Of a DNA stretch of 64,000 nucleotides, positions 49,001 to 59,149 are shown piece by piece. The notes below the pieces were generated by a model. That model saw nothing but the letters and a program-made list of their open reading frames with translations. It had not been told where the DNA came from and did not search any database. Location of the stretch: positions 42,608 through 106,607 of the forward strand of contig NZ_JACOII010000024.1 of the NCBI RefSeq assembly GCF_016306625.1. The letters run 5' to 3'. Positions within the stretch are counted from its first letter, which is position 1, and the number at the start of each line of letters is the position of its first letter. Source of the stretch: Xenorhabdus lircayensis. Its GTDB lineage: Bacteria; Pseudomonadota; Gammaproteobacteria; Enterobacterales; Enterobacteriaceae. Both the position numbers and the translations under genes were made by a program.

Positions 49001-49395
49001 TGACAAGAGGGATTCGTAACCACAACCCGGGCAATATTCGCCACCGTGATAAATGGCAGGGCTTACGCGATACACAGACAGACAAATCATTTTGTCAGTT
49101 TGTAGCACCGGAATATGGCATACGTGCAATGCTGAAAATCCTGCGCAATTACGAACGCAAATATGGAGATAACACTATTCGCCAGTTTATTTCCCGCTGG
49201 GCACCACCGAACGAAAATGATACTGAGGGTTACATTGCTTATGTTTGTAAATCAGTCGGAATACCCAGCAGTACCGTAGTAGATGTAGAAAATGCCGTCA
49301 CAATGAGCCGACTGGTTAAAGCCATCATCCAGATGGAAAACGGCCAGCAGCCCTATTCCGATGCAATCATTACGCGGGCATTTGAATTGTTATAA
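49000..49395 (+). CDS. Phage-type lysis/structural protein (lysozyme-like fold, putative endolysin)
   Basis: This 131-residue protein begins RGIRNHNPGNIRHRDKWQGL, a pattern of a phage family annotated as structural or peptidoglycan-cleaving proteins. FCQFVAPEYGIRAMLKILRN and FISRWAPPNENDTEGYIAYV follow and fit the same family. It probably cuts peptidoglycan, but the catalytic residue is not certain. The one-base overlap with the holin gene supports a lysis-cassette role, as in prophages or the phage-tail-like bacteriocins of Xenorhabdus. Confidence 0.7.
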   Translation: MTRGIRNHNPGNIRHRDKWQGLRDTQTDKSFCQFVAPEYGIRAMLKILRNYERKYGDNTIRQFISRWAPPNENDTEGYIAYVCKSVGIPSSTVVDVENAVTMSRLVKAIIQMENGQQPYSDAIITRAFELL

Positions 49396-49479
49396 AGTTC
49401 AGCCTGCTCATAATCATCGTCAGTTCACTGGCGGTGATTTTCAAACTCATACACTGTAGATCACGAGAAAATTCTATTT

Positions 49480-50780
<1,301 letters not shown>

Positions 50781-50881
50781 TTCAATCTTTATCATAGACA
50801 GAAAACCGTGTTGCAAGCCAACGCGGTATCTGACAAGTAACCAGATAATTACCGCAACAGATGACCTTAGAGAGAAAGATA

Positions 50882-51748
50882 ATGAAAAGAATCGAGCATC
50901 ACGCCTGTTTTGGTGGATGGCAGGATGTCTATCAGCATGAATCAAAGGTTTTGGGCTGCCAGATGCGTTTTTCAGTTTTTCTGCCTCCCCAGATTAAAGA
51001 AAGAAGACTGCCTGTACTGTACTGGCTCTCTGGACTGACCTGCACCGAACAAAATTTCATCACAAAAGCGGGAGCTCAACGTTACGCGGCTGAACATGGT
51101 ATCGTCGTTGTTGCTCCGGATACCAGTCCGCGAGGTGATGGTGTCGCTGATGAGCCGTCTTATGACCTTGGAAAAGGTGCAGGGTTTTATCTCAATGCTT
51201 CAAAACAACCTTGGTCTTCACATTACCGCATGTACGATTATGTTATTTCGGAACTACCCGAGCTGGTTGAAGCAAATTTTGAGGTGACTAATATACGAGC
51301 AATCAGCGGGCACTCTATGGGAGGTCATGGCGCAATGGTTATTGCACTGAAAAATCCGGGGCGTTATTGCAGCATATCGGCGTTTTCACCAATCGTGGCC
51401 CCCAGCCAAGTTCCGTGGGGAATAAAAGCATTTTCCGCTTATCTTGGCGAAGACATATCTGAATGGAAACAGTATGACACTGTAGAACTGATCAAGAGCG
51501 TAAAAGAGCGACTCCCAATTCTGATTGATCAAGGGCTCAATGATAATTTTCTGGATGAGCAGCTACGTCCTCATTTGTTACAACATATTTGTGATGAAAT
51601 CAGTTATCCAGTGACCATAAACCTTCGTCCAGAGTATGATCATAGCTATTACTTTATCGCCAGTTTCATTGAAAACCATATTGTTCATCATGCTAAGGCA
51701 ATGCAAAAGTGTGTTGAGAAAGGGGAAGTTTTAAATGAGTCAATCTAA
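50882..51748 (+). CDS. frmB: S-formylglutathione hydrolase (FrmB)
   Basis: FrmB hydrolyses S-formylglutathione to formate and glutathione, the second step of formaldehyde detoxification. The 288 residues show the esterase D pattern: PVLYWLSGLTCTEQNFITKA near residue 47, the nucleophile in ISGHSMGGHGAMVIALKNPG near 143, and the C-terminal histidine in RPEYDHSYYFIASFI. The frame is open to 50861, but the ATG at 50882 matches the family N-terminus (MKRIEHHACFGGWQDVY). Confidence 0.93.
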   Translation: MKRIEHHACFGGWQDVYQHESKVLGCQMRFSVFLPPQIKERRLPVLYWLSGLTCTEQNFITKAGAQRYAAEHGIVVVAPDTSPRGDGVADEPSYDLGKGAGFYLNASKQPWSSHYRMYDYVISELPELVEANFEVTNIRAISGHSMGGHGAMVIALKNPGRYCSISAFSPIVAPSQVPWGIKAFSAYLGEDISEWKQYDTVELIKSVKERLPILIDQGLNDNFLDEQLRPHLLQHICDEISYPVTINLRPEYDHSYYFIASFIENHIVHHAKAMQKCVEKGEVLNESI

Positions 51749-51886
51749 GAGTCTCGGCTCTAATAACATTATTGAAGATATTCCCACTCTGATAACAAAA
51801 CATCTTTTGTAACGTAACCAGACTGCTTGTTTAACCGTTTAGCTCATCAACTGCAGTCAACTTTATTGAAAGTGAAACAAGTTTAT

Positions 51887-52138
51887 TTAGGCAAAGGCTT
51901 TGCTCATCTGGGACACGTCTTTATTAACCATGATTGACCAGCATATTCTGGCGCATTTATTAGCGTAAGCGACACACTCCTTATTAAATCCACGCCGGTT
52001 AACCAAAGACTGCATCCAATCACCAAGTGCATCATGCCGTAACGCTCTGCGTTGTATGGCTGCTCTGGCTCCATGAATTAAAATACAGCGCAAGTATCGA
52101 TTACCATTTTTGGTGATTTTAATGCTGATGTTTTTCAT
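51887..52138 (-). pseudogene. IS110-family transposase remnant (C-terminal)
   Basis: The minus-strand frame includes ITKNGNRYLRCILIHGARAA and WMQSLVNRRGFNKECVAYAN followed by KCARICW, the C-terminal domain of IS110 transposases. The N-terminal DEDD domain is absent. It abuts an IS630 fragment on the other strand at 52139. Confidence 0.75.
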
Positions 52139-52219
52139 GCATGGATGACACAAGATTTGCTGCCAAAGCGCCCAAGACGGGCAGTGATTGTCATGGATAG
52201 AAGCGTGGCGCGATAACCT
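52139..52219 (+). pseudogene. IS630-family transposase scrap
   Basis: The plus frame AWMTQDLLPKRPRRAVIVMD corresponds to the segment just before the second catalytic aspartate of IS630 (Tc1/mariner-like) transposases. The aspartate is retained but the sequence diverges right after it and a stop follows. Confidence 0.55.
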
Positions 52220-52400
52220 CAAACTCTCTGCCAACCTTTACCAGCGCTTATCTGGCTGGAAAGCTTCCCGGCAAGTCACCGATTATGATGTACGACCCGC
52301 CAATGGCTGGGATGTCCGGGTGGAAGGTGGGTTATTAGCCTCCTATTTAGTCACCTACGCACTAAATGCGATATATAATCGGACACGCACCGATCGGTAG
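52188..52400 (+). other. Unidentified open frame inside the IS graveyard
   Basis: A 70-codon plus frame reads EAWRDNLKLSANLYQRLSGW and GWDVRVEGGLLASYLVTYAL. It looks protein-like in composition but I cannot place it, and it starts within IS630 debris, so it is probably an internal fragment of a lost gene. Confidence 0.25.
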
Positions 52401-52401
52401 G

Positions 52402-52584
52402 AAAATTAGTCAATATCACCATAAAACACAGAGTCGGTTTATTAAATCTTGCTGAAACCTCAGGTAATATTTCCCACGTCTGTAAATTTATGGGCGTTTT
52501 AAGGGATGCGCTTAGACGACTGCAACAATCATCGGGCATATCAGGGATAAATGTGTTGTGGACATGCACCGATGAAAACACTCA
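52402..52584 (+). pseudogene. IS481-family transposase remnant (N-terminal)
   Basis: The plus frame reads VNITIKHRVGLLNLAETSGN followed by ISHVCKFMGVLRDALRRLQ. This matches the N-terminal helix-turn-helix of one IS481 subgroup (typically IKHRVGLLNLAEELGNVSKA). The catalytic part is missing. A C-terminal piece of the same subgroup, on the same strand, lies at 56541-56948. Confidence 0.6.
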
Positions 52585-52747
52585 TTGATGGAAAAATCTC
52601 TTTAGAAATAAAAGGGACTTGTTTGAAAATACGAAGCAACGTGGATAACTGTCAGAGCAAGTTTGGACTACCACAGATTAACTCATCTCCGGCTCATTTC
52701 CGAGTGAACTATGGTGAGTTAAACATTACAAAAGCCGAGGAATACAC

Positions 52748-53281
52748 ATGCACGTCAAATATATCGGGGAAGATGACCCCCGGCACAATTTAGTTAAAAA
52801 CAAAATTTATAAACTCATGAACCATGATGACGGTAAGTATCTAATTAATGGGGTCTTTGTTCACTCCGACACTGTAGTAGCTGCATACCCGCACCCACAC
52901 GCAATTTTAATAGCGGAATACGCAAAACTTGCTGCTGAAAACGATGAACCGTGGCGTTGGTTCCAATACCGTAAAAACGTTTTCGTAAACTGGCAGGATT
53001 GCACTAAGCCCCTTGTCTTCAATCATGATTGGGAATATAGACTTAAACCCAGCCCCCAAATCATTCGTATTGGTGAATGGGATGTTCCCGTACCGGAAAG
53101 AAAACCACCACTAAAAGGCACGACATATTATGCCCCTGATATTCTGACTGATAATTATGTTGACCCGCTCATATGGGACAACAGCCATCTAGATTTACGT
53201 TTGCTAAATAGAGGCTTAGTACACCTTACTTCCGATGCTGCAAACACCCATGCACATGCACTACTTTCTCTCATCAAATAG
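52748..53281 (+). CDS. Phage-related hypothetical protein
   Basis: This 177-residue soluble protein reads MHVKYIGEDDPRHNLVKNKI at the start. It contains PHAILIAEYAKLAAENDEPW, then WDC-like and DWEYRLKP segments with IRIGEWDVPVPERKPPLKGT. Stretches such as 'HPHAxLIxxxA' and 'W.Y....' occur in early-region phage proteins of unknown function. GAGG lies upstream of the ATG. It appears intact although surrounded by degraded mobile elements, and its function cannot be assigned. Confidence 0.6.
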   Translation: MHVKYIGEDDPRHNLVKNKIYKLMNHDDGKYLINGVFVHSDTVVAAYPHPHAILIAEYAKLAAENDEPWRWFQYRKNVFVNWQDCTKPLVFNHDWEYRLKPSPQIIRIGEWDVPVPERKPPLKGTTYYAPDILTDNYVDPLIWDNSHLDLRLLNRGLVHLTSDAANTHAHALLSLIK

Positions 53282-53314
53282 CTCTAATTAAAAGGCACTT
53301 TACCCTACTTCCTC

Positions 53315-53380
53315 TAGCAAAAAGCACATCCATTTGCCAATGCTCTCGCCACCGATTATCGGCGGGAGTGCTTTTTGCTA
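53315..53380 (+). terminator. Nested inverted repeat after the phage-like gene
   Basis: The outer arms TAGCAAAAAGCAC (53315-53327) and GTGCTTTTTGCTA (53368-53380) are perfectly complementary (13 bp). An inner hairpin CTCTCGCC...GGCGGGAG is followed directly by TGCTTTTTGC, a good terminator. The outer arms could also reflect an element end. Confidence 0.65.
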
Positions 53381-54204
53381 TGCAAAAGATGAGTCCAGAT
53401 AGCGTTGGAGTGCACTACCACATACTGCTTACCATCACCTAACTGTGAAAACAGTACGATATCTCATTAACCACTGTTAATTGGCGTTAAGGTGATAGCC
53501 CCACTTCGATCACTCACTAGGGGGAGATCTACCGCCAGCCTTACTCATCCAGATTACACCCACCGATATACTAGACAGAGCCGTGTCCGTCGCCCTCTCC
53601 ACTGTGTACTTGGTGCCCAAAAACTGTCTCTGGCAAAACATTACCATTTGCTGCGCTGGGATTCGAGGTCACCTTCTAATAAATTTTTACAACCCTGTGC
53701 GAAGGTGGATGCTGAGTCTTAATGAATGAAGCCATACGTCGGGAGCCTTCGCAGCTTCTCAGGCTTATTGGGCAACAACAAATTGACAGGGTGTCTTCCC
53801 GACTCATTGCCCTACAGCATGCCGGCTCATGCCAGACAATCACTACGGCCCGACCGTTGAGTGGAATAACAATTCCAGCCTCGCTGTAAGTCTATTAATC
53901 TAACCTGAAACTCTGGTGAAGCCGTCAGTCTCTATTCAAGAACAGGAGATATTCAGTGACGGTTTTTCGCTTTGAGGCAATAAGTAATTTTTTAATGTCA
54001 TCACACTATTATTCCCATTACTGGATGGGGAAAACAAAAGTATCGACACAGTAGAATAGTTTCGATAGTTTACTATTAACACCTATTCGCTATGAGAGCG
54101 ATTTTGGGTCGAATATTCTTATTTTGAACTAGGTGAGAAGTTCGATTTTCATCCAGGATTCCAGTTAATCAAAGCGGGTAACTTTCATCTTTTCAAGTTG
54201 ATGT
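53381..54204. other. Gene-poor stretch of unidentified debris
   Basis: About 820 bases. A 55-codon plus frame at 53721-53888 (MNEAIRREPSQLLRLIGQQQ) looks protein-like but is unrecognised. A small inverted repeat CCGTCA/TGACGG (53922-53961) is followed by TTTTT. No intact gene is supported. Confidence 0.35.
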
Positions 54205-54230
54205 GTCAGATTGAGTTGTGACTAATACAC
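54205..54230 (-). mobile_element. IS630 3'-end relic
   Basis: GTCAGATTGAGTTGTGACTAATACAC matches, with six differences, the 26 bases at 56982-57007 that encode the C-terminus and stop of the IS630 transposase fragment there. On the minus strand it reads C-I-S-H-N-S-I-stop. It directly abuts the thioesterase gene. Confidence 0.5.
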
Positions 54231-54237
54231 TTTAGCT

Positions 54238-55098
54238 GTGGGTGAAAACGCCTTTCGTGAACGCAATCCCTCATCTGTTTCCGTTTTCGATGCCAACCCT
54301 GTGCCATTAAGTCTAACAGAAAATTTGTTGCTTCTGTTCTTCGTGCATGAACCTTCGGGCGATCCTTTGGTTTATTCACCTATAGCGACTTTACTTCCCC
54401 CTGAACTGCCTGTTTATGCCTTACCAGCGCTTGGAATTCATACATTACCCAATCTTCCGACATCCATTGAAGAACTCGCGGCTTGCCATATTCAAGCTAT
54501 TCGTCGTGTTCAGCCCCATGGCCCTTATCATCTTACTGGATGGTCAATGGGAGGCGTTATCGCCTACGAAATAGCTCTGCAATTAACCAACTGCAACGAG
54601 GAAATAGCATTTATAGGTATGATCGATTCGCGGAATCCCAATAAGCAGAAAATTCCTCTTGATGATTCGGTGGACAAGACGCAACAACGCATCGATAGGA
54701 TTATTAACCATCTGCAAGCGTCCATAAAAACAACTAATAAGAAAGAGTTAGAGGAGCTTCGCTGCCTTGATACTGTAGCTCAGGTCCTTGAACGTTGTGT
54801 TGAACGTCAGTGGCTACCCACAAATATCACTCGCGAAGATTTATTCCTCCGTCTTTATACCATTGAGGCTCTAATGCAGCTTGGGGAAAACTATGTTCCA
54901 TCGGTTTCATGGTTACCGATCCACCTTTATCTAGCAGAGCAGTCTCTGAATGACGACGAATGGCTTGGCTGGCGAGATGTTATTGCCAGTGGCTCCTTCA
55001 TGATCCATCACATCGGGGGAACACACCATACCATCATGCAACTCCCTTTACTGAATCAGGTAGCTGATTCCATCACCGGATTTCTGTTACCGAAATAA
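54238..55098 (+). CDS. Stand-alone thioesterase domain, probable truncated NRPS/PKS C-terminus
   Basis: This 286-residue frame is a type I thioesterase domain. It has FFVHEPSGDPLVYSPIATLL (oxyanion region), the nucleophile in HLTGWSMGGVIAYEIALQL (Ser103), FIGMIDSRNP (Asp130) and IGGTHHTIMQ (His263), a complete catalytic triad. Such domains end nonribosomal peptide or polyketide synthases and release the product by hydrolysis or cyclisation. The only early start is a GTG at 54238 with no ribosome-binding site, and an IS630 relic lies immediately upstream. I therefore infer that the preceding modules were lost by insertion and deletion. A separate type II thioesterase is less likely given the missing start signals. 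Confidence 0.75.
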   Translation: MGENAFRERNPSSVSVFDANPVPLSLTENLLLLFFVHEPSGDPLVYSPIATLLPPELPVYALPALGIHTLPNLPTSIEELAACHIQAIRRVQPHGPYHLTGWSMGGVIAYEIALQLTNCNEEIAFIGMIDSRNPNKQKIPLDDSVDKTQQRIDRIINHLQASIKTTNKKELEELRCLDTVAQVLERCVERQWLPTNITREDLFLRLYTIEALMQLGENYVPSVSWLPIHLYLAEQSLNDDEWLGWRDVIASGSFMIHHIGGTHHTIMQLPLLNQVADSITGFLLPK

Positions 55099-55192
55099 CA
55101 ATAATACTCAAGCCAGTGCAATTCAGTGGAAAACACACGTTGCCCAGTTAAGCACAATGCATATAGAGGAATGAGAGCGCTTTTCTTCAAGG

Positions 55193-55417
55193 TTAACATT
55201 CGGGTGTAGCTGACTCATTCGGGAAATCGGCAATAAGATAGTGTTTAGCCTGTTCAATATAAAACATTTTAAAATCCCGATAATGGCTCCTATGAAATAA
55301 AATGAGGATCGTCATGTCCTCACTGAAAGAAAAAGAAGCTTGGCAATAACGCTTGAGTGAGTCATCCGTCTTCGTGCCAGAGAGGAATAAATTTTTGGCA
55401 AGAAACATCGACGCCAC
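55193..55417 (-). pseudogene. IS982-family transposase remnant (N-terminal)
   Basis: The minus frame reads SFSFSEDMTILILFHRSHYR followed by DFKMFYIEQAKHYLIADFPN, the N-terminal signature of IS982 transposases. The catalytic domain is missing. A C-terminal IS982 piece lies at 19287-19481. Confidence 0.7.
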
Positions 55418-55656
55418 AGTAAAGTTCTTCTAAATTATATATACTTGATGATCTCCACTATTTTGTTTTCTTTAGCAAAACTTCAGGTATTTAGTTCTCT
55501 TCTAAAATATGAAACTCAGGTTACTTATACGAGCAGCTTATGAACGACCTGATGCCTTGGGTGAATTTGCTAGGCAATTGATGAAACGATCAAGGGCTAA
55601 AATTTAAAATATTGGAGTAACGTTGTTTTTACTTTTATACAAAAGGTTCTGTTTTT

Positions 55657-56133
55657 ATGATGAATACCAAAAGATTACTTTTATCAGCTTCTCTTTTAGG
55701 TGCTTTGCTTCTCAGTGGTTGTGCCAGCGTACCTCTTGCAACTGAACAAGAATCAGCAAAAGCTAAAAGCTTCCCTGCTCCAGATGAGAGCAAATCTGGC
55801 TTATATATCTACCGCGACAGCTTTGTCGGTAAGGCGCTAAAAAAAGACATTTATGTTGATGGGAAGTGTATTGGAGAAACAGCGGATAAAACGTTTTTCT
55901 ACACACAAGTATCAGGCGGTCAAAACCACAAAATATCAACCGAATCAGAGTTCTCCCCTAATGACCTATCCATTTTCACCGAATCTGGAAAAAATTACTT
56001 CGTAAGGCAATACATAAAAATGGGTTTTTTTGTTGGCGGTGCCGGTCTGAGTGAGTCAACAGAGGGCGAAGGAAAAAACGTGATATCTAAGGCGGATGTT
56101 CATCTTGCAAAGGAAGGGCATTGCAATAACTAA
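55657..56133 (+). CDS. DUF2846 family lipoprotein
   Basis: This 158-residue protein has a lipoprotein signal peptide with the lipobox LLSGC (cysteine near residue 22). A DUF2846 domain follows, typified by SGLYIYRDSFVGKALKKDIY with VDGKCIGETADKTFFYTQV. This domain occurs in outer-membrane or periplasmic lipoproteins of unknown function. There is a second methionine at codon 2. It has its own terminator and looks intact between IS remnants. Confidence 0.83.
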   Translation: MMNTKRLLLSASLLGALLLSGCASVPLATEQESAKAKSFPAPDESKSGLYIYRDSFVGKALKKDIYVDGKCIGETADKTFFYTQVSGGQNHKISTESEFSPNDLSIFTESGKNYFVRQYIKMGFFVGGAGLSESTEGEGKNVISKADVHLAKEGHCNN

Positions 56134-56255
56134 TTTTTGGCATAACATGGGTTTCCAAGGCTGAATAAATATGGTGGTCAGACTATTCCTACACGACACT
56201 AGGTTAACAGGAGCATCTGAGAATACCTTGTCAATATAACGCTAGCTTTACCGTA

Positions 56256-56289
56256 CAAAAAAATCTCGCCTCACCAACGAGGTTTTTTT
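56256..56289 (+). terminator. Terminator after the DUF2846 gene
   Basis: An A-run with CTCGCCTC/GAGG pairing around ACCAAC is followed by a TTTTTTT run. Confidence 0.65.
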
Positions 56290-56540
56290 GTTTTACAGAT
56301 TGAATTGGAGAACAGTCCGCCACACCCACTCTCACGCGTAGCGAACTGGCGTATCTCTTCGCGGACTATCTGGCTGAGGTGATCATCACTCATCATTTTG
56401 GCTGATTGCGCCGAGCCAATAACCCGTTCTATTCGGGGACATGGATTATTTTTGATTCTGACCTGTACGCTAGATGTGAAAGGAATCATGTCATGACTAA
56501 TACAGGCAGACGGCGATAACCCGCCGCAAGGGAAACAAAA

Positions 56541-56948
56541 ATGCCACCCGCCCGTGTGTTGCCGTTCTATGAGTCTCAGGGCCTGCCAATGCTGAGAATA
56601 CTGACAGACCGGGGAACCGAGTTCTGTGATCGTGTAGACCAGCATGATTATCAGCTTTACCTGACTATCAACGATATCGACCATACGAAAACAAAGGCGA
56701 TGTCACCGCAAACGAACGGTATCTTTGAACGCTTCCACAAAACCATTTTGCAGGAATTTTATCAGGTTACGTTCCGCAAAAAGTTGTATGGCGATCTGGA
56801 GAGCTTGCAAACGGATCTGGACAACTAGCTGTGGCACTACAATAATGAACGAACTCATCAGGGTAAAATATGTTGCGGACGTACTCCGATGGAGACATTA
56901 CTCGATGGTAAACGGGTCTGGGCAGAAAAGAATCTGAACCAGGTTTAA
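56541..56948 (+). pseudogene. IS481-family transposase remnant (C-terminal, with in-frame stop)
   Basis: The frame reads LRILTDRGTEFCDRVDQHDY, TKTKAMSPQTNGIFERFHKT and later CCGRTPMETLLDGKRVWAEK. These are the last two catalytic acidic blocks of IS481 transposases. A TAG at 56826-56828 interrupts the frame, probably replacing a tryptophan codon. The first half is absent here. Confidence 0.85.
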
Positions 56949-56982
56949 TCTGACAGACACCTGTATAAATAACCGGTAACTG

Positions 56983-57147
56983 TTAGATCAAGTTGCGACT
57001 AGTACACATAAACAACTCATCAATTGAACCTCTTTCTCGCCTTCTTATCGCTTTTGCTTCGGCCCATTTGTGTTCAATGGGATTCAAATCCGGACTGTAA
57101 GAAGGTAACCACTCCAATTGGCATCCGTACTCTGCTATCGCTTTTAG
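56983..57147 (-). pseudogene. IS630-family transposase remnant (C-terminal)
   Basis: The minus frame reads KAIAEYGCQLEWLPSYSPDL and NPIEHKWAEAKAIRRRERGS and then IDELF, ending at a stop at 56983. The P-D-L-N-P-I-E motif is the third catalytic block of IS630 transposases. Confidence 0.85.
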
Positions 57148-57192
57148 AGACTACGTTGTAATGATGTCCGTCGTATATAATCAACTAGGGAT

Positions 57193-57300
57193 TTGTAGCG
57201 GTATAAGAATCCCAGACACCTCGAAAGCTTGCTAATCTTATTAACATGACAAAGCGTAGTCTTTATAGACTTAGTGACAGAGCTCCTTCTCTCCCAGCCC
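57193..57300 (+). mobile_element. Solo IS3-type left end, copy A
   Basis: TTGTAGCGGTATAAGAATCC, the segment CACCTCGAAAGCTTGCTAAT and the roughly 60 bases that follow are shared with 62645-62752. The central part (GCTTGCTAATCTTATTAACA) resembles the leader of the IS3-type element at 63.8 kb. No transposase follows. Confidence 0.55.
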
Positions 57301-57816
57301 CTATCAACTTAAAATGCATATATCAAAACAGGGGAAAACTAATGACAAACCCGATTAAGGCAATGCCGAGACAAATAACAATGAGGCGATCGTTCAGCGT
57401 TGCCAATCTTTTCATTTTTTTTCTTTTTTTTGGTTTTTCTGGCTGTTTAGTGACAGCGTAAAAAGGAAAAAATAATGAATGGCGAGGAAAAAACAATACA
57501 GAACATTGACCAAGAGGATTCAACCCTGTCTTCCATCTTAAATGCCGCAATCAGATTACTGCCCACTAAATGTAGTGCTTTTTATGCACATGCACGGGGT
57601 CGTTGAAACCGCGCCAATACTGGCACTTAGTGGGGTGTGAGATCCTTGTTTGATCTTGCGGATTGTGGCAGAGAGTGGAACAATTTATGCAAGACTTATC
57701 CATATAATTTCGAGGTTTTTATGCGTAATAACGTATCCGTCCGCCAAACCCCACCTGGCTAAACGTCATCACGCCATTACACTGGCTCGACATCTTCTTA
57801 TTATTGTGGAGTCCTC
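57301..57816. other. Degraded region without a recognisable gene
   Basis: A short plus frame at 57342-57461 encodes a hydrophobic peptide ending in a lipobox-like FGFSGC, but it is only 39 codons and lacks a clear ribosome-binding site. The rest may belong to the decayed IS66 element whose TnpA scrap follows. Confidence 0.3.
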
Positions 57817-58023
57817 ATGGGTCGATCCCGATTCAGCCAGTCAGAATGGTTAGCTCTATTTGAGCAACAAAAAAATTCATCCCTGTCGGTCAGTCTTTTT
57901 GCCAACAACAAGGAATTTCACCCAAACGCTTCTACTACCGCCGTAAGCACGCGCTGTCGGCATCGGAAAAATCCGCTTTACCGTGTCATCACGACCTTTG
58001 TTCAGGTCGAACCCCTGCCCTAG
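57817..58023 (+). pseudogene. IS66-type accessory protein (TnpA) remnant, frameshifted
   Basis: The frame starts MGRSRFSQSEWLALFEQQKN. After codon 27 the conserved continuation (FCQQQGISPKRFYYRRKHAL) is found in another frame, so at least one indel has occurred near 57896. The match is to the small first protein of IS66 elements. Confidence 0.65.
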
Positions 58024-58329
58024 AAAAGGGCGGAAAGCAAGGTGATCATTCTCTGACGCTTACAAAATAACAAATAAAACACCCTGATAAAATAGGCTTT
58101 AATATAGACAGCATTGCACATATCCAAATGCTTTCAAGACACCACAAAGAAAAATAAGAAAAAACAGGACATTGGATGGATGCCTTGAAAAGATTAATTA
58201 TTAAGATCCAATATATGATTATTGACTTACATTCCTGCAAAGTCACTGGTCGAACATTTTCCGTCTAATCTATTCTTGAACAAGGAAATATAAAAATTAT
58301 CTAATTTGATGTCCGCGATTTTTAAAACA

Positions 58330-59133
58330 CTACTGATGTTTTTTATACTCCGCAGGAGTCGCCGCAACCAACTTTTTAAAGTTCCGATGAAAGTGGCTTT
58401 GGTCATTAAAACCTAACTCAGTTGCTACAGATGCTATCTTCATTCCTTGTTTCAAAAGTACTTTTGCTTCATTTATGCGCATTGCGATTTGCATAGCATG
58501 TGGAGTAATACCATATGTCTTTCGAAATGCATGGATAATGTGGAATTCACTCAATTGAGAATGAATAGCAATATCCTTTACCGATATATTGCCTCGAAAA
58601 TTTTCACAAATATATTCATACGCCTTAGATACATTATTCTTTGGCACAGATTTCTCTAAAGGTATGGAGTTGGACAGTGAAAATAGACGGGAAAAAAAAG
58701 AGATGCTCTCTTCTTCCGTTTTTATTTTATCTTTATCAAGGATGATTGTATTGGCTAATTCTTGGAACTGGACATAAAGTTCCGGAGCATCGGTATAATT
58801 AATTGAGAACGGGATAAAATTCGTTATTCTTCCACCGGTAACCATCGATTGCACATAGCCTAACCATTTAGGGCACACATACAACATTTTATAGCACCAG
58901 TTTGTGTCTGGTACTGGATTGCATGAATGAACCTCTAGAGGGTTAACTATGACAAGAGAACCCTTTTGGATTCTACGCTTAATATTACTATTGAAGTAAT
59001 CACTATAACCACTATCTACAGCGCCAATGGAAAACTCTTCGTGAGTGTGTTTCCCGTAACAGGCTTTCGAGTTTTTAGAAGAGCGCAGCTCAATGGGTAC
59101 TGCGCTCGAACGGTAGAATTGTTGCTTGGTCAT
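58330..59133 (-). CDS. AraC family transcriptional regulator of the six-gene operon
   Basis: This 267-residue regulator has an N-terminal cupin sensor (KHTHEEFSIGAVDSGYSDYF, and later NPLEVHSCNPVPDTNWCYK). Its C-terminal AraC double helix-turn-helix (about residues 170-265) includes IAIHSQLSEFHIIHAFRKTY and LGFNDQSHFHRNFKKLVAAT. It is the last gene of the six-gene operon, 16 bases after the LysE gene. AraC proteins of this type next to LysE exporters usually respond to the exported amino acid. No good Shine-Dalgarno is seen, so translation may be coupled to the upstream gene. Confidence 0.87.
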   Translation of the reverse strand: MTKQQFYRSSAVPIELRSSKNSKACYGKHTHEEFSIGAVDSGYSDYFNSNIKRRIQKGSLVIVNPLEVHSCNPVPDTNWCYKMLYVCPKWLGYVQSMVTGGRITNFIPFSINYTDAPELYVQFQELANTIILDKDKIKTEEESISFFSRLFSLSNSIPLEKSVPKNNVSKAYEYICENFRGNISVKDIAIHSQLSEFHIIHAFRKTYGITPHAMQIAMRINEAKVLLKQGMKIASVATELGFNDQSHFHRNFKKLVAATPAEYKKHQ

Positions 59134-59149
59134 CTGTGTACGTACTATT

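Noticed and set aside
52551..52793. 80-codon plus frame before the phage-like gene
   Set aside because: It begins within the IS481 remnant and overlaps the next gene out of frame; no recognisable domain.
53492..53722. 76-codon plus frame
   Set aside because: Arg/Ser-rich, no ribosome-binding site and no family resemblance; likely chance frame in degraded sequence.
57323..57550. 75-codon minus frame with a hydrophobic C-terminus
   Set aside because: Lies in degraded sequence next to a solo IS end; no start signals and no family match.
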